A stretch of 64,000 nt of DNA from Paramacrobiotus metropolitanus (taxonomy: Eukaryota; Tardigrada; Eutardigrada; Parachela; Macrobiotidae): assembly GCF_019649055.1 (NCBI RefSeq), contig NW_026570278.1, positions 1 to 64,000 on the forward strand. Direction: 5' to 3'. The notes beneath the pieces were generated by a model. The model was not told the DNA's origin, searched no databases, and saw only the letters and a program-made list of their open reading frames with translations. Positions 42,201 through 52,780 of the stretch are shown here, one piece after another. Position numbers and translations under genes: made by a program. The stretch's first letter is position 1. Every line of letters begins with the position of its first letter.

Positions 42201-42238
42201 ATGACGATCTCCGACCTCCAACGATAGTAGTCCAGCAG

Positions 42239-43790
42239 TTGTCAACGGAACAACCCACCTCAGTTAACTTGGCTGACGAACAGAAGTCGGAGCAACCGCG
42301 CCCACGGAAGGTCCGGATTTCAAAAGTCAAGCCAGTCCAAGAGTTAAACCTGGTCAACAAACACCCAGAAGTTTACCATTTGTCGCTGGACCCATTCATT
42401 GACGCTAAGCCGCTGGACCGACAAATGGTCTTTAACAGCGAAAGAGTCTCTCTTCCACCATACTCAACGTGCTCTATCAAGGTACGGACGGCCAAACCAA
42501 TGGTCCCTTTGAGACGCATTTACTTCTATATTTTACGGCGGAAAAACCGGCCTTATCGGCCAATTGAAGCCAAAGTCGAGATCCGACCTCAGATAGACAC
42601 GGCCTGGATAAACATCCAGAATACGACCCATGAACCGGAGATAGGGAAGAGGGGCGTAAAACTTGGCCACATGCAGTACAGCGACATATACGAACCCGAC
42701 ATCGACAACGAGCATGTCATCTGGGAACTCCCACTTGAAATAGCCAAGACATGGCCGATTAAGCCGGAGCCCAGACCATCGCCGAAATTTGAAATTTTCG
42801 AGGCGACAGGAGCTCGAGCTCAACGGTAAAGGTGAACTCCTACCTCGGGCGATAACTCAAGTACACGTCGTCATGGATATAGCAGTTTCCACCGGACAGA
42901 AACTCATGTACCTTGGTGGATCCGACCCCCAACGAGACGGAGTCGAGGTGATGGATGGCGTAACCAAATATGACGGGAAACGATTCACCGCCATGGCAGC
43001 CAACCATGCTCACCGTGAGGTCACCTTACGAAAGGGTGCACCCAAGGGTAGAGTCGAACCATTCGCAATGATGACAGACAGTCAGAGAATCGACGAAGCG
43101 AGAATACGCTCAGCTCAAGTAGAGGAGGAAGACGCGAAATCCCTGGAGGAGCGACGGAAAATCATCGACTCCATGAACTTCGGCAAAAACCTGACCGATG
43201 AGCAACTGGCCAAACTGAAGGGAGTTGCCTGGGAATACCGGACACTCTGCCCGACCTCGAAGAAACCATACGGAGATGTCAAAGGTGTAACACACACCAT
43301 CGACGTCCAAGGAGCACACCCAATTAAGATGAACCCCACCAGAACAAGCTGGAAAGGACGGGAATTCATCTAGAAACATGTGCAGGAGATGCTCGACCAA
43401 GAAGTCATCGAACCTTCATCGGCTGCATGGAGCTTCCTCGTCGTCTTAGCCGCGAAACGGAACGGAGACGGCACGGTTGGAACTCGCTCCTGCATCAACT
43501 ACATAAAGTTGAATGCAGTAAAGAAGAAAAATAATTACCCACTACCGAACCCGGACGAGCTACTGGACCAGTGCACCGGAATGGAGTACTACGGTAAAGT
43601 AGACGGTCAGTCCGGTTTCTGGCAAATTCCCATGGATGAGAACTCCAAGGATTACACAACCATCGTAACACCGGAGGGGATGTGGAGATTCAACCGTATG
43701 CCATTTGGAGTCTGCAACGGACCAGCGACCGTTAGCGATTTTTTAGCAAACTTCACGATTTACAATTCCAGTACACATCAGGTTCATTAG
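42239..43790 (+). pseudogene. pol: Ty3/gypsy reverse transcriptase fragment, frameshifted, truncated before YxDD
   Basis: Frames 42239-42829, 42789-43373 and 43380-43790 follow on. The first two carry the region between protease and reverse transcriptase, ending in a segment with D-E-Q-L-A-K-L. The third gives V-Q-E-M-L-D-Q-E-V-I-E-P-S, N-Y-P-L-P, K-V-D-G-Q-S-G-F-W-Q-I-P-M and F-N-R-M-P-F-G-V-C-N-G-P-A-T, the fingers and palm of a Ty3/gypsy polymerase including the first catalytic Asp. The sequence leaves homology soon after. There is no YxDD, RNase H or integrase. An in-frame stop at 43372 and a frame change near 42800 show it is dead. Confidence 0.8.
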
Positions 43791-43839
43791 CCTCGGCAGA
43801 ACGGCTAAGTAAGCAACGAGCCTCGGACGAATCAGGACA

Positions 43840-44175
43840 TTGGGCGTCTCATTCATTCACTCATTCATTTATCAAGAGCAGACAACCCGGTTAACGGGAC
43901 TTCAACGTCTGGTCGGTAAAAAACAGCTAAAGATTAACAACAAAAAAAGATTATTCGAACATATCCACCGTTTTCAGAGCAAACTTAAAGAAGCCAACAC
44001 CGCTAACATTGAGTATCTCCATACTAATTTTTTGAATCCGCTCAAACACGTTCACAGACGCATTGCCAACGTACTTTCTCCAATTTTCTTCTTTGCTCTG
44101 GCTTGGATTCGCTTTGGTTTCCGGACGTTATACTGGGACGACAAATCCTTGAAGTTGACCATTTCAACCAAGTAG
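43840..44175 (+). other. open frame of 111 codons, basic with hydrophobic C-terminal part
   Basis: It sits between the reverse transcriptase and protease fragments. It contains basic helices (K-K-Q-L-K-I-N-N-K-K-R-L-F) and a hydrophobic segment (S-P-I-F-F-F-A-L-A-W-I). No family assigned. Confidence 0.3.
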
Positions 44176-44259
44176 GGCGGTGGGTGCTGCTTCATGGTTT
44201 ACCTACAAGACGGAGTAGACCCACCGAGACCTGACCGAGTCCCACCAACTCCGTGTGAA

Positions 44260-44775
44260 GACACAAATAGTTTTCCCGGCGGATCAAGAACACCTTTAAT
44301 CCCGGTCAAAGTTACCATCCGAGAGGTAACGATCCAGCCATTATAATCCCCCGGACGACCGAAGGTAGTCCGGGCATGGACACATGAAGTTCAGATTTAA
44401 CCTGTAATAACTATGGCCATGTTGGACACCGGAGCCGAAACTCGGCGTTTCCGGACAAGTCGCATTCATGTTGCCCATTGCTGTACCGTACCGGTAACTC
44501 GGCAAGGATACACCAGCCGCCACACATTCCACGTCCAATCAAACAACTCGGACGTTCCCGTACTTCTCGGATGCGACTATCTGCATTCCAAGTTTGTCTT
44601 AACCCGGGCGCCAAAGACCGCCAATGAGGGTCAGCGGAACCCATCTTCCAGTGTATTGCAGCCTATCCAGATACCAGAGGCAGCGAGTGAGTCTAGGATA
44701 AATCGGCTTGATCAACCGACAAACCCGGACTCCCGATCTTCCCAGAATGCTCGGAAACCAAGCGAAGCCTCGTAA
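44260..44775 (+). pseudogene. second retropepsin fragment of the LTR family at 1-8 kb
   Basis: It reads T-I-R-E-V-T, R-A-W-T-H-E-V-Q-I and then M-L-D-T-G-A-E-T-R (44413 onward). Then come C-C-T-V-P-V-T, H-T-F-H-V-Q and L-L-G-C-D-Y-L-H-S-K-F, which complete the protease flap and C-terminal part. It is clearly related to 1141-721. It lies downstream of a reverse transcriptase fragment on the same strand, the wrong order for one element, so two copies have been joined or rearranged. Confidence 0.75.
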
Positions 44776-45037
44776 CGGAGCTGCAAATCCATAACGCCAT
44801 CGAATAACATTTGGCGAGTACGGACGACCCGATTGGAACCAGTCCGAAAGATACTGAAGTCAACCGTAGATGGTTGCTTTTTTAACATCTGAGCAACAGT
44901 CAGCCTTGGGGGGTTGCATCGTTTATCTCACCAACCACAGCTGTTGGTTGGTGAGTAAACGTGCAACCATACATGGTTTCCTATTACGTCAAAAGCTTAC
45001 GGAAATGGTGTTCAGTTTAACTCGCAGCAACTATGCA

Positions 45038-46311
45038 CTACCGACTCAACTGTAATCTTCCTGGTACCGACCGCTTCTTGTTGTCGGTTTCACCGGCGGA
45101 GCGGGTTGTCCATCCGTTCGCTTTCGGCGTGTCACTATCGAATATAAGAAAATCCGTGTCTCGACTAATAGCCAGCAGCAGCTCGCCTAAGCATCCGCGA
45201 TTCAATGACTTTTTGTCGGTTCCGGTCAGTGCCAGCACGGTCGCTTCGCCCATCCGTCGGGACGTGTCGCTGGTCCCGAACGGCGTCGGCTCGGCCATCT
45301 CGCCAATTTTTACAATGAACAGCACGTCTGGCGTTCCGGCAGTCATGGTTCCCCGACACTCTTTCGGCTGTATACGGTTTGCCAATTCTACAGTGTTGCT
45401 TTACTGCCAGTTTTGGAACTTTACTTACTGTTTACTGTCGCATACTTTTGTTTTACTTTACTGTTACTGTTTCTTTGCCCAAACCTTTACTGTTTATTTA
45501 CTGTTTACTGTTCGCCTCAAAATTTACTTTACTAAGTAAACCAGTAATACTTAGTAATACTTTCTGCAAGGCCAAAAATTTCAATAAGAAAATTGTTTTT
45601 TGCCAAGGAAAGTTAAACGGTGCACGGCATGAGTGCACACTGCGCAGGACACCAACTGCACGTCAGTCTTGCTCATTTGGATTTTGGCAATAAATTGCAC
45701 TACAAGCAGACAAATTTTGCGCGCGCGAAGGTAACAAACAATTTTCGGTTAAAATCTCTGTAAATTCCAGTAAAAATCATAGTAAAAAATCTAAAAATTT
45801 TCCTTTACTGTTGACTTACTGTTTACTGTCAGTCCGAAATCTTTACTTACTTTTACTGTTACTGTTCTGAAAAAACTTTACTGTTTATTTACTGTTTAAT
45901 ATTAGGTTACTGTTTACTGTTTACTGCCAGTTCACCTTCTGTTTACTAAGTAAAGCAACACTGCAATTCTAGCAACTTTTCTCTGTCCTCAGCTCGCGTT
46001 TACGTCGGAACGCGTTGGAATCGGCGGTCCCTCTTTGATTAGTTCTTCCGACTCCCATTTCCCTCCGTCTCGCCAAAGTCGGGCCGACCAGTATCGGCGA
46101 CGACTGTCCTCCTCGATATTGGTAAACGTGGCTGTGACTGCCGTTTTCCGGCAGTCACAGCTTTCCAATCGATCCCGTTGATCCTGTGTCCGATCCCGCA
46201 GTTGCACTGTGGGTGGCTGCCACACCATCCATATAGGTCGGCGTGGTACGATTTCCGGTTGCCGCAGTGTCCGTTTAGGTCGTCGGTATACATGTTCTGG
46301 TTGATGTGCAA
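45038..46311 (-). pseudogene. unrecognised gene fragment split by a hAT-like MITE
   Basis: Minus-strand frames at about 46230-45989 and 45385-45038 look like one protein. Removing the 573 bp element and one copy of its 8 bp target duplication brings E-D-R-E-K-L-L-E-L and A-N-R-I-Q-P-K-E-C into the same frame. A further one-base shift lies near 45990. The protein is hydrophilic, with no recognised domain. The insertion, plus the shift, kills it. Confidence 0.55.
45391..45963. mobile_element. hAT-like MITE with perfect 15-bp TIRs and 8-bp target duplication
   Basis: It begins CAGTGTTGCTTTACT and ends AGTAAAGCAACACTG, exact inverted repeats. It is flanked on both sides by CAATTCTA (45383-45390 and 45964-45971). 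An 8 bp duplication and a CA..TG terminus are typical of hAT elements. The interior is made of subterminal TTTACTG repeats and has no transposase. Confidence 0.92.
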
Positions 46312-46801
46312 CCGCGGCCGATCGCTGTTCCCCGACAGCTGGCCGCTGTGCTGTGTCGAGTTGTTATCCGGCCAAGATAAACTGCTTTCCCAAATTGACG
46401 GGTTTTTGCAACGCTATGTCGGGCTGCTGCACCACGATGGCCAGTTAACCCGTTCCCGACCATCCCTGTCAAATGGCAGGGTGGCGGACTTAATTCCTGT
46501 CTCGTCCCACACCGCAGAAACCTCGTAGTTAGTGACTTTATTCCAGAGTAAGGATGTTGTAAGCCATTTTAAAAATTTGGCCATTAGATACAGTATGGTT
46601 GGGGCACACAGCAAGTGGCCAAATATCACCAAAATGGCACCTTTGGGGGCTCGCGGAGGTCTTGGTTGTACATACGGCCACCCAAGCACCCGATAATTCA
46701 CATATAATTTATTTAAGCCAGCCCTGTGGCAGACGTTGGAAAAGTATTGCATGGTCCGCAAAATAGGTGGACAGTGGACAAAGATGGTCATTTAAAAATT
46801 T

Positions 46802-47890
46802 CCTGCCACGTTTGACAGGGATGGGCACGGTGCTACTTTAACAATAAATTTTACCAATTCTACATAAAATCCTAGAAACATAATAAAAAACGGAACAAGG
46901 AATCAGAAAATCGAGAAAAAAGGGTAGTATAAACTGCAGTGTTTTGATGGTCATCCAGATGACCAGTGGTCAGCAAACAAAAACTTTTGAAAATTCACTT
47001 TTTTTAGTGGTAAAACTTGAACAACTATGTACAAATAAAGTGTAAACTGCAAAGACTGACGCAAATTACCGAGAGATAGGTGTTTTTTTTTGTTTTGTGG
47101 CACCGAAATTTTAGAGATGGGTTCTAATTTACATTCAGCAAGCGAACGAAATGCACACCTCTACCTATCCCGGCATATGGCGGAACGGTATCATTTGATT
47201 TAATGTGAAACTGATTTATGTAAAAACGTCGTTATACAGTTTTTTGAAATTGAACTTAGTTGCTGCATGCTCCCGGCGCATCGGCTTTGTGGAGTTGCCG
47301 TGCCATAGCGGCTGGGAGCGGAAATGACCATGCGGAAATGAAATATCCTGTGCAAATGTGCACCATTCACTATTAGTAGTACTGTGCGGCTTGTCGCTTT
47401 GGTTTTCGGCTCAAAGACTGTTTGTAGACTGTGTAGACTATTATTCGTACCCTTTACTCACTTAAAAGTCCACCAAAAGTCAGCTTAGTCAGCACCAAAA
47501 GTAAGCGGCAACAAAACGAAGAGAAGCACAAGTTCTCAACACGCAGGCAAACACGGGCTGAAGCGACAACCACCACAAATTCACAGGAAAGGATGCATTT
47601 TGTCGATCTTTTTATAACTTAAGATCATTCTAAACGATTCTATATGCAGACCAAGTAGACACTAGCTTTTTTAGCAACTACCAGCCAAGAAATGTATGTT
47701 TTCACAATTTTCTGCGTTACTGACCACTGGTCATCTTGATGACCACATTAGCGTCAGAGAAGTGTAGGGCTTTTCAAAATGTTTTGTTTAAGTGGGCGTG
47801 CTGCTCAGTGCCATCTTCCAATAATTTTCTACGAATTTCGGCGTGTGACCTGCCAAATGGCAGGATGCCCATCCCTGTCAGTTTGGCAGG
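46802..47890. mobile_element. nested inverted-repeat element(s), about 1.1 kb
   Basis: The outer inverted repeats (46802-46827 and 47866-47890) share CCTGCCA and TGACAGGGATGGGCA. An inner pair, 46948-46973 and 47720-47745, matches 25 of 26 bases (TGGTCATC ... GATGACCAGTGGTCAG) and is itself palindromic. It has no coding capacity. Either one element has compound termini or one element (about 800 bp) is inserted in another. A further CTGTCAAATGGCAGGG motif lies outside at 46468. Confidence 0.6.
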
Positions 47891-47949
47891 CTATCGCCCT
47901 GCTTGACCTATGGTCACAAAAATTCCCCAAAAATAAATTTTTCTTAATT

Positions 47950-49020
47950 AAATTATTTTACTATGAACTGCAAATTTTCATTTTGATATTCGCACTCCTT
48001 CGGGTACCTGACTTTGGTAGGTTAATGCATAGAGCCAATCGGCTGCCCGATCAAATCCTGTATTGCTGCGGCATCATGTCGGACTTCTGCGCGGATGCCT
48101 GCAAATACCGGTTAAACCGGGTTTGGCAGCACTTTACCGGAAAAGTCGGGAGGTGCCGTCCCGGGTTGGTATCTGAAACGGGGCCGACGTGTCATACTGA
48201 ACGGGCAGAAGCCGTCTCACGGATCCGCTATACCGGCTGGATTCCTTATGTCTGCCAAGCCGTTCCGCGTGTCGAATATACCGCCCAGATGGATTCACCC
48301 CGCAAAGTCCGAGATTGAGCGACACCACTCAGCCATTAATTTTTCAGACCTGCCCGGGTCGTTGTTAATGGACTTGCCGGTATCCTCGGCTATCCGAGCG
48401 GTGTCGTCGCTGAGTCAATATTTCGCCTGCTACTGCTCTAACCAAGTCCTCGGGCTCAGAGGCGTACTAACTGCTGAACTCGACGTGTCGACCTATATCT
48501 GCGATTTGGACGCGTTGATCAACGACCAGGTTTAGGCTCCCTGCATCATGCCGACGATAAGCCGGATCCGGACAACTTGATCCTTATCAGGTCGTTCGTA
48601 CGGTTCCGTGTCAGTGTAACACTGGGGCGAGTCCCCATCCACGATTGTTCACTAAAGCTGCTGTTGCTCAGCTTGGCCGACTGATCCGATATTTCCGACC
48701 CTGGTCGCACTGTATTCTGCAGTGACCAGGCCGGAACGCACGTTTATTATCCGAAGACCGAATGTATGGTAATTGTTCGCATAAACGAGAACGATTGGAT
48801 CGGATTTTCAAGGGAAACCGGTGATTCTTGAGCGAAACGCGAAAAACACTGCGTTGGCAAAGTTTACGCCAGACGCTTTGGAGGCCCGGAACTTACTGGA
48901 AGGATTGAAAACTTTATCGTCTAGCGGATGTCTGAATGCCATGGATGGACGGTTTGCTCCCGTAAATGGGATCCCAGAGCATTGCAGCCCCCGCACTACG
49001 CTACCGATTTCTCCGTAGAC
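47950..49020. other. unassigned open segments inside the repeat-bounded block
   Basis: The plus frame 47779-48318 has a Cys-rich part (C-C-G-I-M-S-D-F-C-A-D-A-C) and a second plus frame follows at 48248-48535. At 48821-49018 the plus strand reads A-L-E-A-R-N-L-L-E-G-L-K-T-L. These are possible remains of an element gene; no family is recognised. Confidence 0.3.
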
Positions 49021-49064
49021 AGATAACTTTCAACAGCTACTAAAACTGTTCTGTGTTAATCGGA

Positions 49065-49285
49065 GACGGCGGCAAAATAGCTAAAGGCTATTTGGCCACC
49101 CATACTGCGGCAAAATAGCTATAGGCTATTTGGCCACCCATACTGCGGCAAAATAGCTAACGACTATTGTAACACAGTGTGCGGCAAAATAGCAGCAAAA
49201 GGCTATTTTGCCGACCATAGTGCGGTAAAATAGCTAATGGCTATTTTACCGCAAATACTGCGGCAAAATAGCCACTTCGTTTTTT
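49065..49285. repeat. palindromic satellite block, right end (inverted relative to 38.8 kb)
   Basis: Units of CGGCAAAATAGCTA and TGGCTATTTTACCGC with spacers CATACTGCGG/GTGTGCGG. Reverse-complemented, the order of unit variants and the outside flank (a T-run next to GGCTA) resemble the left block. Confidence 0.8.
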
Positions 49286-50285
49286 TGGCTAAACCGAACA
49301 TAAAAAGCGAATATAAAAGTTCAGCGTTTTCAAAATTATTCTACGGCAGTAAAGACCGGCGTTGCATTTAGCACCACATTGCTAACATCATCAGAAAGTA
49401 CAAAGCGCATTTCGAAAACTGGTGAATGCTCAAGGAAAATGGTCCGATAAATCGTAACTAAAACTCCCGCTTTCGCGCACTCCGTAACAATATGTACTGT
49501 ACAGTACATTGTTACCAGAGTCTGTACAGTACATGCACTGGTCTGAATACCGTATGTGCGCGCAGAAAATACCGTGCGGCTGCTACCATATGGCGATTTC
49601 CAATACTTTGGAAAGGTTTATGAAATGAATAGGATGGGTCGTAATGCTGTTTGGTCATTACCCGATCCTCTTGAAACTTTGCTCGTCTTGAAGTCTCTTG
49701 ATCCTCTTGAAGCTTTTCTAAGACACCGAGCTGCCTAGTTACGATAAATACTCGGCTGTGAAGCCGAGTGTTAATCAATATCAAGTCTATTTTATTTTTT
49801 CCCCGTTTCAACAGAAATTTTTTGAACATTGTAACGTCCATTTTACAGTTTCAAGTGCAAAACATGCGAGTGTGACTCTACTTCCAGACAGTGTTATTTT
49901 GGCCTAGTAAAACGGAAACGATAATTAAATTTCATGGAACACAACCTGATAGCGACATAGGTATCTGGATGACTACATGTATTGGCTTGCGTGCTTCAAG
50001 GATGTGGTAGCTGGATAGTAATCGGGCTTCCTTGAAGCGATGCAATCGGCATGCTGCGAACGTGATTGACGTCAAAAGACGTTCGCCTTTTCTGCTGTTA
50101 CACGTTAGACCCCACGTGTCCTCTATAACGCGCTTCCTGGTCGCAGTCCAGACGCACCCATTTCCACGACACGTAATAAACGGCATCGGCCGGTTCCGTA
50201 TCTCTACGCAGAACAATCCTGCTGATTAAATCGTTCGTCAGCTTGCAGTGCAGTGACGAGCAGATGAAATGCGAAAACAGGTTCA
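49286..50285. other. intergenic upstream of SP-D
   Basis: It contains a palindrome around 49490-49515 (ACAATATGTACTGTACAGTA and its mirror) but no convincing gene. Confidence 0.4.
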
Positions 50286-50289
50286 ATCC

Positions 50290-50298
50290 TATATATAC
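50290..50298 (+). promoter_or_regulatory. TATA-like box of SP-D
   Basis: TATATATA-type sequence about 62-70 bp upstream of the SP-D start codon. Confidence 0.4.
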
Positions 50299-50359
50299 GG
50301 TAAATAAAGCCGGATATATGGGAACGCTACCCGATTATGGCATTTTTAAACAGCGCTAT

Positions 50360-52780
50360 ATGAGAATGCTGTATACATGGATTGTAGTTGTTGCCGGCTG
50401 CTGTTGGACGGTGGCGCACGGTACGTAGGTTTAGCCCTACTTAGGTTATATACCTAATAATTAGGCGTGGACCTGGTGACGGCCTTTGCAGGCGATCCGG
50501 TGCGTAGCATTATCCCCGTTGACTACGAGGATAACGAGAGCAGCACGCCCGCGCCCTTGACCGGGCGCAGTGTGGACTTTTTTGCCGCTAACGACGATTT
50601 CCAGGCGCCGGACAGTGCCACGATTATCCCGCTGGACTATCCGGATGTGTCAGCCGCCGCAGCTCCTTCCTCCCGCCCGGCCCAACCCACGGAAGGCGAG
50701 GGTATTGCTGGACGTATCATCAGTAAGTTGATCACAGCGACGGCGATGATTAGTAGTTATACTTTTACTGTTATAAAGAGATCTTCCATCGCTTTTCGGT
50801 TATTTCGCTTTTTCTTATACCTTTATTACTGTGGCCGCGGTTTAGCGGTACTTTGAACGGCTGCCTCTCCCCAAAAGCACATTACGTACATTACCGCTCG
50901 TTTTTGTGAATATTTTTTTATTTGGCTATAAATTTTGCGTACCTCGGTGAGTAGAAATTAGAGTAACTGTAAAAACACACAGAAAAGTGTATGCTTCGTT
51001 CTAATGTTTACTGCACAAACGCGCACGTCACTGGTCGAACCCGGTGCTGGCAATTTATGCACATCGAATGCGCACCCTATTTGGTGGTTTTACAACTTTT
51101 TTATTAAATTTTTGAGCCGCCGTCGGACCGACCGATTTCTGTTGTTTCGTTTGCATTTGTAGCTAGAACTGTTAGCTTGTGGTCAATGATCGAAAGTTCT
51201 CTAGAAACCACTGAATTTAAAATAATTATGTGGGCCGTTTGGCAGATGGTACACCCGCGCCGGATGATGAGTTCCACTTTATCGTCAGCATTCGCCGGGA
51301 TGGTGACCATATTTGCGGTGGTTCTATGATGCCGGATATGCAGTCCATTATCACTGCGGCGCACTGCGTCTATGACCGATAGTAAGGAGCGGACAAAACG
51401 CCACTTTTCTCCCTAACTTTATTCCGTTTTGTGTTACACCGCAGTGGAAACCGGGTACCCGAAGGCGACCTCACCGTCGCCGTGGGCATCCGGCGCCGTA
51501 CCAACGTCCCGTCCGCCAACCTCCTGCAAGTGCGTCAGGCGGTGGTCCATCCCGATTACGACCGGGAGCGGATTCTCAACGACATCGCCATTCTGCGCTT
51601 GAAGGGCAGTGCCGCCGGCAAAGTGGGCGTGACCAGTGTGCAGCTGCCGCCGGCCAATGCCGAGCCGGATGTGGGTACGCCGCTGCACACCGCCGGCTGG
51701 GGCCGGACACAGGAAGGACCGTATGCGCCGTCCGCCGAGCGATTACTGAAAACTACGTTGAAAGTGGTGGATCGCGCTAAGTGTGCGCGGGCGCTGTCGG
51801 CTGGACAGATTCCCGCGAGCCAGATCTGCACCGAGAACGCAGTGTCCGGCACTTGCAATGTAAGCGCCTGAACTACTGGAACTGGTTAAGAAAATATTAT
51901 ATGCCTATTTCCGTTGGCGTAGGGTGACAGCGGCGGCCCATTAGTCAATCGTCGGAAAGGCGTGGATTATTTGGTCGGCTTGACTAGTTACGGCGTTAGA
52001 GGGTACGTTGGTCTATCCATTCAGTTTAAGCGATACCACTGGTCTGCCTAGTCATCATTAATACTGCTGATATCCTTTAACTCTACAGTAGGGAGTTCCC
52101 TAGGTAAAACGTTTTATCAAATAAATTAGTAATGCGTTTTATAGATAGGATTTGAGTTCTTTCTAATGCGGTGACCGTGAAACCGCGTTCCTGGGTTCAC
52201 CGCTTACTTTTTACTGAACCATAGACAGTGATGCTGTCATAGTGCTGTAATCGACACCCGACAAGATTGTAAAAGCCTTTTCTGAACGGCTGCTGTACAA
52301 CGCGCTGCGATTGATTATTAACCGGTTCGTTGTGTTGTTAGGTGTCGCTTGGGTACAGCGGACGCCTTCACGAAAGTCAGCCACTTTACGGACTGGATCC
52401 AGCGCGTGGCTAACGGGGAAATCCCCGGCAGCGGCAGTGCCTCTGCTCCCTCACCATGGCGCCGGCCCACGCCAGCGCCTCCTGCTGCTGATAACGATGA
52501 TGATGGAACCTGGGGCGGCAGTTTTCAACCCGGTGGTTGTGGCGGTGGATTTCCGGGTATGGGCGGATCCGGATGTGGTGGGTCCAGCGGATCCGGTGGC
52601 CTGGAGAACTGCTACATGATGGGACTAACCCTGGTCTGTCAAACGCCGGATGGGGAAATGCACTGCCAGCCCATGGGCGATCGCATCCGGTGCTACCTGA
52701 GTTCCTCATATTCTTCGCCGTCCAGTAGTCGACTGCACTGCTTTTACCATGGAGGCGCGCGATATTGTATGACAATCTAA
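50360..52780 (+). CDS. SP-D: complete secreted S1 serine protease with D-Y propeptide and Cys-rich R-Y-C tail
   Basis: Exons are 50360-50420, 50465-50722, 51246-51381, 51445-51859, 51923-52002 and 52342-52780. The phases (1,1,2,0,2) agree, giving 462 residues. It has a signal peptide, a propeptide with S-I-I-P-V-D-Y-E-D and T-I-I-P-L-D-Y-P-D, each paired with an acidic patch, and S-V-D-F-F-A. The activation site is A-G-R|I-I-N-G. The triad is complete (T-A-A-H-C, N-D-I-A-I-L-R-L, G-D-S-G-G-P) and the 168-182 and 191-220 disulphide cysteines are present. Residue 189 is Gly (S-G-T-C-N-G-D-S). The tail has a Pro and Gly linker, then six Cys spaced 8, 8, 8, 15, 8 and ending C-F-Y-H-G-G-A-R-Y-C. 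This is the clearest intact member of the cluster. A second Met two codons in could be the true start. Confidence 0.85.

Noticed and set aside
45033-45539. 168-codon plus ORF as a secreted protein
   Set aside because: Its 3' third lies inside the hAT-like MITE, and the minus strand shows a frame continuous across the insertion.
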